Positions 44,047-52,192 of a stretch of 64,000 bases of DNA are shown here, piece after piece. Both the position numbers and the translations under genes were made by a program. The stretch comes from Alistipes sp. (GTDB taxonomy: Bacteria > Bacteroidota > Bacteroidia > Bacteroidales > Rikenellaceae), in NCBI GenBank assembly GCA_029068505.1, contig JAIECN010000077.1:1-64000 (forward strand), read 5' to 3'. Numbering within the stretch: position 1 is the stretch's first letter; each line of letters begins with the position of its first letter. Below the pieces are notes generated by a model, which saw only the letters and a list, made by a program, of their open reading frames with translations, made no database searches and was not told the origin of the DNA.

Positions 44047-44442
44047 ATGGATAGTGTTCGACTCGACAAATATTTGTGGGCCGTGCGGATTTTCAAGACC
44101 CGCAGCGATGCGGCCGATGCCGTGCGGACGAACAAGGTGACGGTCAACGGCGCCTATGCCAAGCCGTCGCGCGAAGTGAAGATCGGCGACCGCATCGAGG
44201 TGCGGCGTCAGCAGGTAACCTATTCTTATAAGGTGCTCGACCTGGTTTCGAGCCGCCAGCCTGCCAAGAACGTGCCCGACTACTGCCTCAACACCACGCC
44301 GCAGGAGGAGCTGGACAAACTCAACGTGCCGCGCGAGACGATCTTCGTCTTCCGCGACCGCGGCACGGGACGACCGACCAAGAAAGAGCGCCGCGACCTC
44401 GACCAACTGATGGACGGAATATACTACGAAGAAGAAGAGTAA
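44047..44442 (+). CDS. S4-domain RNA-binding protein (Hsp15-like)
   Basis: A 131-residue cytoplasmic protein. The S4 domain fills the first half: RLDKYLWAVRIFKTRSDAADAVRTNKVTVNGAYAKPSREVKIGDRIEVR, as in heat-shock protein 15 (HslR), which binds stalled 50S subunits with nascent chains. The C-terminal part is charged, with DRGTGRPTKKERRDLDQLMD typical of Bacteroidetes members. It starts 2 bp after ftsW, where murG would be expected in a full dcw cluster. Confidence 0.93.
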   Translation: MDSVRLDKYLWAVRIFKTRSDAADAVRTNKVTVNGAYAKPSREVKIGDRIEVRRQQVTYSYKVLDLVSSRQPAKNVPDYCLNTTPQEELDKLNVPRETIFVFRDRGTGRPTKKERRDLDQLMDGIYYEEEE

Positions 44443-44454
44443 CCGAAAAGCGGA

Positions 44455-44615
44455 CATATTTTACTTTCTGCCGCCCTATCTGCGTCCCGGCATAATCAAA
44501 CCTTTGGTTGGCTTTTGCGCTCGACTTTTCGTATTTTAACTTCGTTCAAGATACTCTCGCTCGGCAAAATGCAAGCGAGCTTGCTTTTGCCCTCGCTTAT
44601 TCGTACTTTGCATCA
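44455..44615 (+). repeat. Repeat-like upstream module ending in a promoter
   Basis: This non-coding stretch (TTTGGTTGGCTTTTGCGCTCGAC..., CTCGCTCGGCAAAATGCAAG, then CCCTCGCTTATTCGTACTTTGC) looks to me like a dispersed element found in front of genes in many Bacteroidales genomes. That is from memory, unchecked. It contains a small inverted repeat GCAAGCGAGCTTGC (44571-44584) and ends in the promoter described separately. A diverged relative may lie at 1366-1445 on the opposite strand. Confidence 0.45.
44581..44610 (+). promoter_or_regulatory. Promoter of the predicted small transcript
   Basis: TTG (44581-44583), a spacer of exactly 19 bases and GTACTTTG (44603-44610), one mismatch to TAnnTTTG. 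A terminator follows about 90 bp downstream with no protein gene between. Confidence 0.5.
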
Positions 44616-44616
44616 T

Positions 44617-44707
44617 AAATAATTTGTTTTGTAATCCTCATCGGAGGGCTGCAACAAGGCCGGATAAGATGACTGGGTAAAACCATGAGGCTTGTCCGGC
44701 CTTTTTT
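44617..44707 (+). ncRNA. Predicted small structured RNA or attenuated leader
   Basis: Between the promoter and a strong terminator lie about 90 bases with no credible open frame. CCTCATC (44636-44642) can pair locally with GAGG (44644-44647) or, as a pseudoknot, with CATGAGG (44684-44690), which sits in the loop of the terminator hairpin. This is the design expected of a riboswitch, attenuator or regulated small RNA. It matches no RNA family I know by sight. The next gene, 96 bp downstream, is a MATE transporter. Confidence 0.4.
44656..44707 (+). terminator. Strong terminator with a long loop upstream of the MATE gene
   Basis: AAGGCCGGA (44656-44664) pairs with TCCGGCCTT (44695-44703), with TTTT following. 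The 30-base loop contains ATGAGG, complementary to the upstream CCTCAT. Confidence 0.7.
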
Positions 44708-44802
44708 GTGTTCGGAGCCGGGGTTGCCCGTCGTTCGGCGCAAGACCGGTTGTTTGCGCGGTCGGAATCGGATGATACGGACTTTTTATAAATAGAAAAA
44801 AT

Positions 44803-46155
44803 TTGGAAAGAGACGCTTTGAATCTCGGAACCGAGCACGTCGACCGTTTGTTCCGCAAGTTTTTCGTTCCCACATTGTTGGGCATGCTCAGCATTTCGGC
44901 CGTCACGGTCGCCGACGGCATCTTCGTCGGCCACGGGGTCGGCAGCGACGGCATCGCCGCCATCAACATCTGCATCCCGCTGCTGATGATTTTCACGGGT
45001 TTCGGCCTGATGGTCGGCGCCGGATGTTCGGTCGTCGCTTCGATCCACCTCGCTTGCGGCAAGGTCAAGGCCGCACGTCTCAACGTCACGCAGGCGTTGT
45101 TGTTCGTCACCCTCGTCACCGTGCTGGCTTCGGCGCTCATCCTCGGGTTCGCACGTCCCGTCGCCTTGCGGCTCGGGGCGTCGAGCCATCTGCTGCCCGC
45201 GGCCGTCGATTATTTGTGGGGATTCGTTCCCGCCCTGACGTTCCAGATGTGGATTTCCGTGGGTCTGTTCATCGTCCGGCTCGACGGCGCGCCGCGCCTG
45301 GCCATGTGGTGCTCCGTCGTCTCGGCCCTGGTCAACACGCTCCTCGACTGGTTGTTCGTCTTTCCGCTGGGATGGGGCATCTTCGGCGCGGCGCTCGCTT
45401 CTTCGGTCGGAATGTTCACCGGCGGTGCGATCGTCGCGGTCTATCTGTTCCACCATGCACGCACCTTGCGGTTCCATCCCGTCAAGGCCAGTCGCAAAAG
45501 CCTGCGGCTCTCCCTGCGCAACATCGGGTACCAGTGCCGCATCGGATCGTCGGCTTTGCTGGGCGAGGCAACTATGGCTGTGTTGATGTTCACCGGCAAC
45601 CTGGTTTTCATGTACCACTTGGGCGACGACGGCGTGGGCGCTTTCGGCATAGCTTGTTATTATACGCCGTTCGTCTTCATGATCGGCAACGCCGTGGCCC
45701 AGTCGGCCCAGCCTATCGTCAGCTTCAACTTCGGGGCCGAACGCTTCGACCGGGTAGCTGCGACGCAACGGGTCGCGCTCGCCACGGCAGTTTTTTGCGG
45801 CGCCGTTGTCGCGGCGGCCTTCGTCGGATGTCCGCAGCTGCTGGTCGGGCTGTTCCTGCCGCTGGACAATGCTGCTGCGCAGATCGCCGTCGAGGGATTT
45901 CCTCTGTTCGCAGCGGGGGTCGTCTGTTTCGTCGTCAACCTCGCGATCATCGGTTATTACCAGAGTCTCGAACGCGTGCGGCCCGCCACGATTTTCGCCC
46001 TCCTGCGCGGTTTCGTCTTCCTTGTTCCCGCTTTCGTTCTGCTGCCCCGGATGTTCGGCACGCCCGGCATCTGGTTGGCCATGCCGCTTTCCGAAACACT
46101 GACGTTATTGGCGATCGGGGGATATTATTATCTATCGGGGCGACGGACGCGTTGA
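44803..46155 (+). CDS. MATE-family efflux transporter
   Basis: A 450-residue inner-membrane protein from a TTG start at 44803 (MERDALNLGTEHVDRLFRKF), which lines up with the usual MATE N-terminus. About twelve membrane segments in two halves; typical features are VPTLLGMLSISAVTVADGIFVGHGVGSDGIAAINI in the first half and IGSSALLGEATMAVLMFTGNLVFMYHLGDDGVGAFGIACYYTPFVFMIGNAVAQSAQPIVSFNFGAE in the second. MepA/NorM-type proteins export cationic drugs or metabolites with Na+ or H+. The substrate is unknown. The upstream terminator/RNA region suggests regulated expression. Confidence 0.93.
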   Translation: MERDALNLGTEHVDRLFRKFFVPTLLGMLSISAVTVADGIFVGHGVGSDGIAAINICIPLLMIFTGFGLMVGAGCSVVASIHLACGKVKAARLNVTQALLFVTLVTVLASALILGFARPVALRLGASSHLLPAAVDYLWGFVPALTFQMWISVGLFIVRLDGAPRLAMWCSVVSALVNTLLDWLFVFPLGWGIFGAALASSVGMFTGGAIVAVYLFHHARTLRFHPVKASRKSLRLSLRNIGYQCRIGSSALLGEATMAVLMFTGNLVFMYHLGDDGVGAFGIACYYTPFVFMIGNAVAQSAQPIVSFNFGAERFDRVAATQRVALATAVFCGAVVAAAFVGCPQLLVGLFLPLDNAAAQIAVEGFPLFAAGVVCFVVNLAIIGYYQSLERVRPATIFALLRGFVFLVPAFVLLPRMFGTPGIWLAMPLSETLTLLAIGGYYYLSGRRTR

Positions 46156-46157
46156 TA

Positions 46158-46193
46158 CAAAAAGCGATTGGGTGTCTACCCAATCGCTTTTTG
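46158..46193 (+). terminator. Bidirectional terminator between the MATE and mmcQ genes
   Basis: Perfect 16-bp inverted repeat CAAAAAGCGATTGGGT/ACCCAATCGCTTTTTG with a GTCT loop; ends both convergent transcripts. Confidence 0.85.
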
Positions 46194-46200
46194 CTTCGAT

Positions 46201-46566
46201 TTAAAGTGTTTCCCTCTTCTTCTTCGGCAGGGATGTTACGACAAGTCCGTACGATTGCCGGACAAGCTCCTTGATTGTTTCGTCCGGTACGTCTTTGTCG
46301 AAATGGACGCTGATCCAGTGTTTCTTGTTCATGTGATAGCCGGGCGTCACACCTTCGTGTTGCGCCTGTAACTCGACGATCCGATCCGGATCGCACTTGA
46401 TGTTGCAGAAGTCGAATGCGTCGATGTTCACGAAGCAGAACCACTTCTCCGCGACCTCGAAAACCAGCAGGTTGCGATCGTATTCGGACGAAGCCTTTGC
46501 GAAAGGCATCTTCTCGCTCGCGCCCTCGAAAGAGAGGCACCACGCTCTGAATTCCTCGATATTCAT
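46201..46566 (-). CDS. MmcQ/YjbR-family protein
   Basis: A 121-residue cytoplasmic protein of the MmcQ/YjbR fold (CyaY-like DNA-binding superfamily). Signatures: [22 protein letters not shown] at the start, LLVFEVAEKWFCFVNID in the middle and GYHMNKKHWISVHFD followed by VRQSYGLVVTSLPKK at the end. Function not well established. The ATG overlaps the pth stop by one base (TGATG), so it is translated from the rplY-pth message. Confidence 0.92.
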   Translation of the reverse strand: MNIEEFRAWCLSFEGASEKMPFAKASSEYDRNLLVFEVAEKWFCFVNIDAFDFCNIKCDPDRIVELQAQHEGVTPGYHMNKKHWISVHFDKDVPDETIKELVRQSYGLVVTSLPKKKRETL

Positions 46567-47129
46567 CACTTCTTATTGAAAAAGTTCATCGTCCGTTCGA
46601 CGCCCACGGTGACGAACGAGAGGATCGCTTCGCCGAAGATTTTCAGCCGCTCGGGCAGCGCTTCGCGTTCTTCGGGCGTCCATTCGCCCAGCACATAGTC
46701 GACCTGGTGGCCGCGCGGGAAGTCGCCGCCCACGCCGAAGCGCATGCGGGCGAAGTCTTCGCTGCCCAACAGTTCGGCTATGTTTTTCAGTCCGTTATGG
46801 CCGCCGGCGCTTCCTTTCTGCCGAATGCGCAGCGTGCCGAACGGCAGGGCGATGTCGTCCGATACGACCAGCAGGTTCTCGCGCGGGATCTTCTCCGCAT
46901 CGAGCCAGTAGCGCACCGCCTTGCCCGAGAGGTTCATGTAGGTCGAGGGCTTGAGCAGCACCAGCGTGCGGCCCTTGTGCCGGAGTTCGGCCACGTCGCC
47001 GTAGCGTGCGGTCGTAAAAAGCGCGTTGGACGCCCCGGCCAGGGCGTCCAACACTTTGAAACCGATGTTGTGGCGGGTCTCGGCGTATTCAGCGCCGATG
47101 TTGCCCAACCCAACAATGAGGTATTTCAT
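46566..47129 (-). CDS. pth: Peptidyl-tRNA hydrolase
   Basis: A 187-residue cytoplasmic esterase that recycles peptidyl-tRNA. The start [24 protein letters not shown] at 47129 is the standard Pth N-terminus with the conserved Asn and catalytic His; the track adds 17 false residues. [13 protein letters not shown] near residue 68, [27 protein letters not shown] near residue 95 (catalytic Asp and GGHNGL) and RMRFGVG complete the family pattern. It follows rplY by 13 bp, the usual L25-Pth pairing. Confidence 0.98.
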   Translation of the reverse strand: MKYLIVGLGNIGAEYAETRHNIGFKVLDALAGASNALFTTARYGDVAELRHKGRTLVLLKPSTYMNLSGKAVRYWLDAEKIPRENLLVVSDDIALPFGTLRIRQKGSAGGHNGLKNIAELLGSEDFARMRFGVGGDFPRGHQVDYVLGEWTPEEREALPERLKIFGEAILSFVTVGVERTMNFFNKK

Positions 47130-47142
47130 GCCGTTCGAGCGA

Positions 47143-47718
47143 TTACTTGCCTTCGGCTGCGGCGGCACCGCGCGAAGCACGGGTCACGCGCACGGCGCAG
47201 ACGGCCGTCGTGGCAGGGGTCACGAACTTGAGGTTCTCCATCTTCAGGTCGCCCACGAAGATGGTCTTGCCTACGCCCAGGGGCGTCACGTCCACGACGA
47301 TTTCGTCGGGCAGGTTCTCCACCAGCGCGCTGACGATCAGCTTGCGGGCCGAGAGAGCCAACTTACCGCCGACCTTCACGCCCTCGGCGTTACCGGTCAG
47401 ACGCACCGGAATAGCGATCGACACCGGCTTGCCGGCAGCGATGCGGTAGAAATCGAGGTGCAGAATCTCCTCGCGTACGGGGTGGAACTGGGCCTCGCGC
47501 AGCACGGCCGTCTCGGTCTTTCCGTCGAAGTCGAACTCCACGATGTAGGAGTTGGGGGTGTAGATCAGGGGCTTGATCTCGCGGGGATCGACCGAGAACG
47601 ACACGGTCTCGCCGTTACCGCACAATACGCAGGGAATCAGTCCCTCGCGGCGCACCGCCTTGGCGGCCTTCTTGCCGAAGTCTGCGCGCTTGGTCGCTTT
47701 TACAGCAATGGTTTTCAT
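47143..47718 (-). CDS. rplY: Ribosomal protein bL25 (Ctc type)
   Basis: A 191-residue 5S-rRNA-binding protein of the long Ctc form with a C-terminal extension. The start at 47718 ([32 protein letters not shown]) fits the family; the track ORF adds 29 residues across the leader. The N-terminal L25 beta-barrel spans about residues 1-95 ([18 protein letters not shown]), then the TL5-like second domain ([27 protein letters not shown]). The tail is Ala/Glu-rich. First gene of rplY-pth-mmcQ. Confidence 0.97.
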   Translation of the reverse strand: MKTIAVKATKRADFGKKAAKAVRREGLIPCVLCGNGETVSFSVDPREIKPLIYTPNSYIVEFDFDGKTETAVLREAQFHPVREEILHLDFYRIAAGKPVSIAIPVRLTGNAEGVKVGGKLALSARKLIVSALVENLPDEIVVDVTPLGVGKTIFVGDLKMENLKFVTPATTAVCAVRVTRASRGAAAAEGK

Positions 47719-47802
47719 GATGTTTGTTGTTTTTATGTTACCACCGGCGGTTCTCAACACGGTCTCGCGGGCCGCATCCCATTTCCGCCTGTTTTCGGGG
47801 GA

Positions 47803-47810
47803 CAAAGATA
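47803..47810 (-). promoter_or_regulatory. -7 box of the rplY-pth-mmcQ promoter
   Basis: Reads TATCTTTG on the minus strand, an exact consensus match 84 bp before the rplY ATG. This separates rplY from the phage-derived island upstream of it on the same strand. Confidence 0.6.
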
Positions 47811-47935
47811 GGAAGAAAAAGTCGACAATTCAAAAATTCGCCGTTCGAAAATTTCGGGTGCCGCAAAGTGCGGAGCTTCGAAACCGTTTTTTGCAGGTTC
47901 TTGGTCTTCGGGCGGCACCGATCGTAGCGAAGCGA

Positions 47936-48340
47936 TCATGAATTCTTGTACAGCTCCCACCCTTTTTCTACTTCGCGCCGGTCGGCCGCCGCACCGTTTT
48001 CCACGCGGGAAATGGCCGCCGCGATAGGGATCATCGTCTTGCGGTCGAGGGTGTCGACGGGTTCGTGGGGCGCGATGCCCGTGTCGGCCGCCACAGCCCG
48101 GATGTAGGCGTCGGTGCGGTTTTCCGTGGGCGGCGCCCAGCGCGCGATCATCTCCGCGACGGTGCGCAGACCGTGGCGGGTGCGGTAGGTGTGCAGCAGC
48201 ACGAAGATCGCCCGGTAGCCCCAGGCCAGCGATTCGAATTGCTTGAATGCCGGGTCGCGCGAGGGGTGCACCTCGCCTTTGTAGCGGACTTTCGAGCGGC
48301 GGATGTTGCCGGGATTGCAGTTTTTTAAGCCTCGGGACAT
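47936..48340 (-). CDS. Phage protein P5-like (structural/lysis-associated)
   Basis: A 134-residue protein, start chosen at MSRGLKNCNPGNIRRSKVRY (48340), the usual N-terminus of the family. It also has FKQFESLAWGYRAIFVLLHTYRTRHGLRTV and MIARWAPPTENRTDAYIRAVA near the middle and AAAISRVENG near the end. Bacteroidetes genomes carry such proteins next to phage genes under the name structural protein P5; the fold is thought to be related to peptidoglycan-active virion proteins (from memory). Last gene of the island, 59 bp after the connector-like gene. Confidence 0.8.
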   Translation of the reverse strand: MSRGLKNCNPGNIRRSKVRYKGEVHPSRDPAFKQFESLAWGYRAIFVLLHTYRTRHGLRTVAEMIARWAPPTENRTDAYIRAVAADTGIAPHEPVDTLDRKTMIPIAAAISRVENGAAADRREVEKGWELYKNS

Positions 48341-48399
48341 CTTAAGAATGTGTTTTTGCAAAATTCGTAAAACCAGAAATGGCAAGCGCCGGCACACCC

Positions 48400-48888
48400 T
48401 TATGATCGCCGTTGGTTGTTTTGCAGGACGATGCCGCTTTCGATCGTGCAGCGCGCTGTGGGGTCGTTGTCGGGGTCGTAGTCCGGATAGTCGGCCGCAT
48501 GGGTGCGCAGATGCTCCGTCGCCCGGCGCAGGAGCGTGCGGGCCTCCTGCAACAGACGGCGGTGCTGCTGCCGGAGCGCTTCGTCGTTGGCCGGCTGCCC
48601 GTAGGAGGAGCGGGGCGCCGCCGTGCCGGTGCGGTCGGTGCGGATGTCCAGGCGGGGCTGCACCAGCGTGCGGGTGAAAAAAGCCACGGGGGCCGCCAGA
48701 TAGTCGGCGCAGAACTGCGCATGGGCGCCGGCCAGGAGTTTCGCATGCAGCTTGCGCCCGATCGCCGGAACGATCCAGCGCTCCTCGGCCGCAGCGATGT
48801 CGGCCGCGGCGACGGTCTCGGGCGGGAGCATTTCGCTCTCGCCGAAGGCTGTTTTCAGCACTTGTAGAGGGGTAATGAGGGTTTCCAT
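48400..48888 (-). CDS. Phage head-tail connector-like protein (DUF6712-like)
   Basis: A 162-residue protein. The ATG at 48888 overlaps the portal stop by one base (TAATG); the track ORF runs far upstream into the portal gene. The sequence METLITPLQVLKTAFGESEMLPPETVAAADIAAAEERWIVPAIGRKLHAKLLAG, with a charged helical second half, resembles small adaptor proteins that follow capsid or portal genes in Bacteroidetes prophages, which I associate with DUF6712. This is the weakest family call in the island and rests mainly on size and position. Confidence 0.55.
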   Translation of the reverse strand: METLITPLQVLKTAFGESEMLPPETVAAADIAAAEERWIVPAIGRKLHAKLLAGAHAQFCADYLAAPVAFFTRTLVQPRLDIRTDRTGTAAPRSSYGQPANDEALRQQHRRLLQEARTLLRRATEHLRTHAADYPDYDPDNDPTARCTIESGIVLQNNQRRS

Positions 48889-50114
48889 TATTCGATGCTT
48901 CGGATGTTGTACTTCGTGATTTCCGACAGAAAGGCCTGCTGGCGTTCGTCGTCGGGGTCGTAGTCCAGTCCGTCGGCCTTGCGGGCTTCCCACACTTTCA
49001 TGTAGATCGGCTTCGAACGCGTCGGGGGCCGGTTGACGATCTCCAGCGACGAGGCGTCGAGACCCAGGGTCGCGGCGATCGTCTCGCGGATGGGTTCCAT
49101 CAGCTCGGCCTGCTCGCCCAGGATCACGGTGTTGAGCGCGATTTCGTATTCGTGGAGGATGCGTTCGGCGTTGAATCCGCTCGCATAGTCCAGGCCGCTG
49201 AGCGTGCGGAACCACGAGTGGGCCACCACGATATCGCCCACGGCCTGCTCGTGCAGCGCCTGCCAGTCGCCCTCGTTCTGCGAGCTGATCGGAATGAAGC
49301 GCGAGTTGTCCTTGTCGCCTTCGCTTCCCTCGCGGATCACGAACATGACCTGCCCCGGGTTGCCGGCGAACTTCTCCTCCGCCAGCCGCATCACGCGTTC
49401 GGCTTCGGCTTCGTTGTCCACGGCCGAATCCAGCAGCAGCACGCCCGAGAGCTGGAACGAGTTGTCCAGACGCGAAATATTCCAGCGGTCGGTCTTGTAG
49501 GCGATGGCCGAGACGCCGAATCCCGCGATGTAGGGCGGTACGCCGTAGTGGCTGAACATGGGTTCGTAGTCCTTGTAGTGGATCAGCGCGCGCAGCGTGC
49601 CGTCGGCCTGCTCCTCGAAAAGCGGGTAGAGCGGCAGCGATTGCGCCTCGGAGGGGTTGAACGACGCCCAGTCGTGGTGCAGCAGGATGCGGCTTTCGTC
49701 GCGGGCCACGCGGCAGCGCGAGGCGTCCTGGTGGTAGAGGGCCAGGAACGAGCGGCGCGCATCGGTCACCACCTCCAGAAAGGCGTTGCCGAAAAGCGCC
49801 TTGTCGTAGGCCAGTTTGTTGAGCACCTGCCGCAGGCTTTCGCCCTGCGGGTTGACCCGTTCGATCAGGCTTTTCAGGCGCGGGAGGTTTTCGTCGCAGA
49901 TCACCCCCTTGCCCGAGATGTAGTCGGCCTTGTCGTTGATGATGCGGCGGTGGGTCGTCGAGCGGCGGGCCATCAGAGCCAGGGCATAAGGCAGCAGGTT
50001 GTCGTCGCCCCAGCGCCAGAATTTGTCGCTTTGCACCGTTCCTGCGCCCAGGGTCATGAAGGGTTCGGTGCGCGCCGTGACGCCCACGGCGGTCTTGCGT
50101 GTCGGGTTGTCCAT
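48888..50114 (-). CDS. Phage portal protein
   Basis: A 408-residue protein, start at MDNPTRKTAVGV (50114); the track start lies inside the gap after the capsid gene. Portal-type features: LPYALALMARRSTTHRRIINDKADYISGKGV near the N-terminus, LNKLAYDKALFGNAFLEVV near residue 105 and the C-terminal ADGLDYDPDDERQQAFLSEITKYNIRSIE. RFIPISSQNEGDWQALHEQAVGDIVVAHSWF followed by LSGLDYASGFNAERILHEYEIALNTVILGEQAELMEPI resembles the stem/wing part of HK97/SPP1-type portals. It would form the DNA-entry ring of a capsid. Confidence 0.82.
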   Translation of the reverse strand: MDNPTRKTAVGVTARTEPFMTLGAGTVQSDKFWRWGDDNLLPYALALMARRSTTHRRIINDKADYISGKGVICDENLPRLKSLIERVNPQGESLRQVLNKLAYDKALFGNAFLEVVTDARRSFLALYHQDASRCRVARDESRILLHHDWASFNPSEAQSLPLYPLFEEQADGTLRALIHYKDYEPMFSHYGVPPYIAGFGVSAIAYKTDRWNISRLDNSFQLSGVLLLDSAVDNEAEAERVMRLAEEKFAGNPGQVMFVIREGSEGDKDNSRFIPISSQNEGDWQALHEQAVGDIVVAHSWFRTLSGLDYASGFNAERILHEYEIALNTVILGEQAELMEPIRETIAATLGLDASSLEIVNRPPTRSKPIYMKVWEARKADGLDYDPDDERQQAFLSEITKYNIRSIE

Positions 50115-50188
50115 TGTTTTTTCGTTGTTTTCGAGATGCGGAACTTGTCCGCGGGAGTTGCCGGCAGCTCCCGCGGACGGCGTTCGAT

Positions 50189-51166
50189 CTATTCGCAGTA
50201 GGCGTAGGAAAGCAGGCTTTCGTCCAGGATGTCGCAACCTGCCATGAAGAGGGCGCGCTGGCGGTTCTCCATCTCGTCGGGGTTGTACCACATGCGCACT
50301 TCGTTGCCCGGGAAGTCGGCCGTATTGACGGCCAGCACCAGGTTGCGGCGGTCGGTCAGCAGGCAGAACGACTTGTGGTGCGAGGTGCTCGCCAAGTAGT
50401 TGCCCAGGCGCACGTCGATCACCGGAATGCCATGGTAGGAGAGGTTCTGGCGGCCGTTCACCGTGTCGGCATAGGCCGCGTCGGCACCCTTCGAGTCGAG
50501 GTACTTCTCGTAGAGGAAGTAGAGGTCCGAGGTGACGAAGAATGCCAGCTGCCCCTCACCCTTCATGTCTTGCAGCCGGGTGTCGGCGTTTTTCCACAGC
50601 GCATCGAAGATTTCGACGATCTTCGCCGGGTCGTTCACGTCGCTCGCCTGGTAGGGCAGCGTGTAGAACGGTTCGGCGATCAGGCATTCGTCGATGGTCT
50701 TCAGGAAGCCGTCGAAGGTGTTGTAGCCCTTGGTCGCCGAGGTGTCGCCCACCCACATCGTGGCGCGGATGCTTTCGGCCACGGCCTGGCGGAAGAGCGC
50801 CGTTTCGGCCTGTTCGAGTTCCGTGCCCGTGAGGTCGTCCATGTTGACGTCGGCGCGCGAAGCGATCTTTTCGTAGACCAGCGAGAAGTAGTCGGCGGCG
50901 CCGAATCCCAGCTCGGCCTTCACCCGGTTGAGGGCGATGGTCTTCTGGTACTTTTTGGCCGCCGCGCCGCCGCTCCAGCCTTTGGACGTGTGCTTCTGGA
51001 GGATGTCGCGCTGACCGTCCCACAGCTGCACGGTCGTGGGCACGGGCATGTTGTAGAGCACCCTCACGCCCAGCTCCTGGGCCGACGGGCCGGTGAGCAG
51101 AGGCCGGAAGAAGATGGTGTCGAGTTCGGCACCAGAATACTGTTTGGCATTTTCCAAGAAACTCAT
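50189..51166 (-). CDS. Phage major capsid-like protein
   Basis: A 325-residue protein. Recognisable features are the N-terminal helix (MSFLENAKQYSGAELDTIFFRPLLTG), a lysine-rich stretch GWSGGAAAKKYQKTIALNRVKAELGF, EKIASRADVNMDDLTGTELEQAETALFRQAVAESIRATMWVGD, and the C-terminal domain with VTSDLYFLYEKYLDSKGADAAYADT, YHGIPVIDVR and DRRNLVLAVNTAD. The layout fits an HK97-fold capsid of Bacteroidetes phages. It stands between the prohead protease and portal genes, which supports the call. Confidence 0.8.
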   Translation of the reverse strand: MSFLENAKQYSGAELDTIFFRPLLTGPSAQELGVRVLYNMPVPTTVQLWDGQRDILQKHTSKGWSGGAAAKKYQKTIALNRVKAELGFGAADYFSLVYEKIASRADVNMDDLTGTELEQAETALFRQAVAESIRATMWVGDTSATKGYNTFDGFLKTIDECLIAEPFYTLPYQASDVNDPAKIVEIFDALWKNADTRLQDMKGEGQLAFFVTSDLYFLYEKYLDSKGADAAYADTVNGRQNLSYHGIPVIDVRLGNYLASTSHHKSFCLLTDRRNLVLAVNTADFPGNEVRMWYNPDEMENRQRALFMAGCDILDESLLSYAYCE

Positions 51167-51241
51167 AATGTAAAAAATTAAAGGTGAATGAATGGTTTTG
51201 CGACCTTTCGGAAGCAGGTTTTGCAGTCGCAGCGTCCTCGT

Positions 51242-52141
51242 TTATTTCCTGAACTGCCGCGCATCGGCTGCATAGGCCCGCTGGTTGGACGTACGGATCG
51301 TATCGCTGCAAGAGGGATCTTCGCACGGACGCGTGGCGGTCGGCGCGGCGCGGCGGAAGGCTTCGTCGGCCGCGATGGACGAGGAGTTCGGGCGCGGCGA
51401 CGGGCCGTCCGCCCCTTCGTCGTCGAAGTGGAGGATGTTGCGGTCGTCGGGCACCGCAGCGTCGGGCCGTTTTCCGCGGCCCAGCCCCAATGCCGCCCAA
51501 AGCCGTGCCCAGCCGCGGGCATCGTTGTGCGGATGCCCGGAGGATGCCTCCGTCGTTTCTGCTGCGTCGACGATCTTGTCGGCCAGACCTGCCGCCAGGG
51601 TCTCTTCAGGCGAGAGCCAGCGTCCGTTGCCGTTGTTCTCGGCCATCAGGGTCTCGAATTCCTCGGCCGGACGGCCCGAGCGGGCAGCATAGATTTCGGC
51701 CAGCCGGCGGTCGGTGTGGCGCAGCAGGTCGATCTTGCCGCTCAACTCCGCCGCATTGCCCTCGGTGGCGCAGATCGACGTGTGGATCAGATAGAGGGCG
51801 TTGGCCGAGATTTCGCGGCATCCGTCGCTCGCCGCCTGGGCGATGATCGTGGCGGCCGAAGCCGTGTAGCCGTAGCAGCGGGTGACGATGCGGCCCGGGA
51901 GCTGGCGCAGGGCGTCGTGGATCAGCAGGGCGTCGTTCACGTCGCCGCCCGTCGAGCGGATGTCGACCACGACCTCCGGAGCGTCGATTTCGCCGATGCG
52001 CTGCACGGCCTCGCGGAACTTCTCGTAGGTGGCGATGCGCTGTTCGGGTCGGTCGAACTGCCACTCTTCGGGCACGCCGATCGTCCCCTCGATGTCGATG
52101 CGGCACACTCCGGCGTTGTTGTTGATTCGGATGGATTGCAT
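51242..52141 (-). CDS. ClpP-type (S14) head maturation protease
   Basis: A 299-residue protein. The protease domain spans about residues 1-200: VVVDIRSTGGDVNDALLIHDALRQLPG, the nucleophile Ser in CYGYTASAATIIAQAA near residue 95, and the catalytic His in ALYLIHTSICATEGNAAEL near residue 118. A long C-terminal extension (residues 200-299, Pro/Arg/Asp-rich) is probably a scaffold or delivery part, as in phage ClpP-like prohead proteases. It would trim scaffold and capsid during head assembly. 75 bp upstream of the capsid gene. Confidence 0.88.
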   Translation of the reverse strand: MQSIRINNNAGVCRIDIEGTIGVPEEWQFDRPEQRIATYEKFREAVQRIGEIDAPEVVVDIRSTGGDVNDALLIHDALRQLPGRIVTRCYGYTASAATIIAQAASDGCREISANALYLIHTSICATEGNAAELSGKIDLLRHTDRRLAEIYAARSGRPAEEFETLMAENNGNGRWLSPEETLAAGLADKIVDAAETTEASSGHPHNDARGWARLWAALGLGRGKRPDAAVPDDRNILHFDDEGADGPSPRPNSSSIAADEAFRRAAPTATRPCEDPSCSDTIRTSNQRAYAADARQFRK

Positions 52142-52192
52142 AATGAGAAAAGGATTAAAAACGGGTGTTTCGGAATGAATGTGGGATGCTTC

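Noticed and set aside
44613-45768. Minus-strand ORFs (175 and 376 codons) opposite the MATE gene
   Set aside because: Antisense to a clear transporter gene; low-complexity composition. Their C-termini merely translate the terminator/RNA region.
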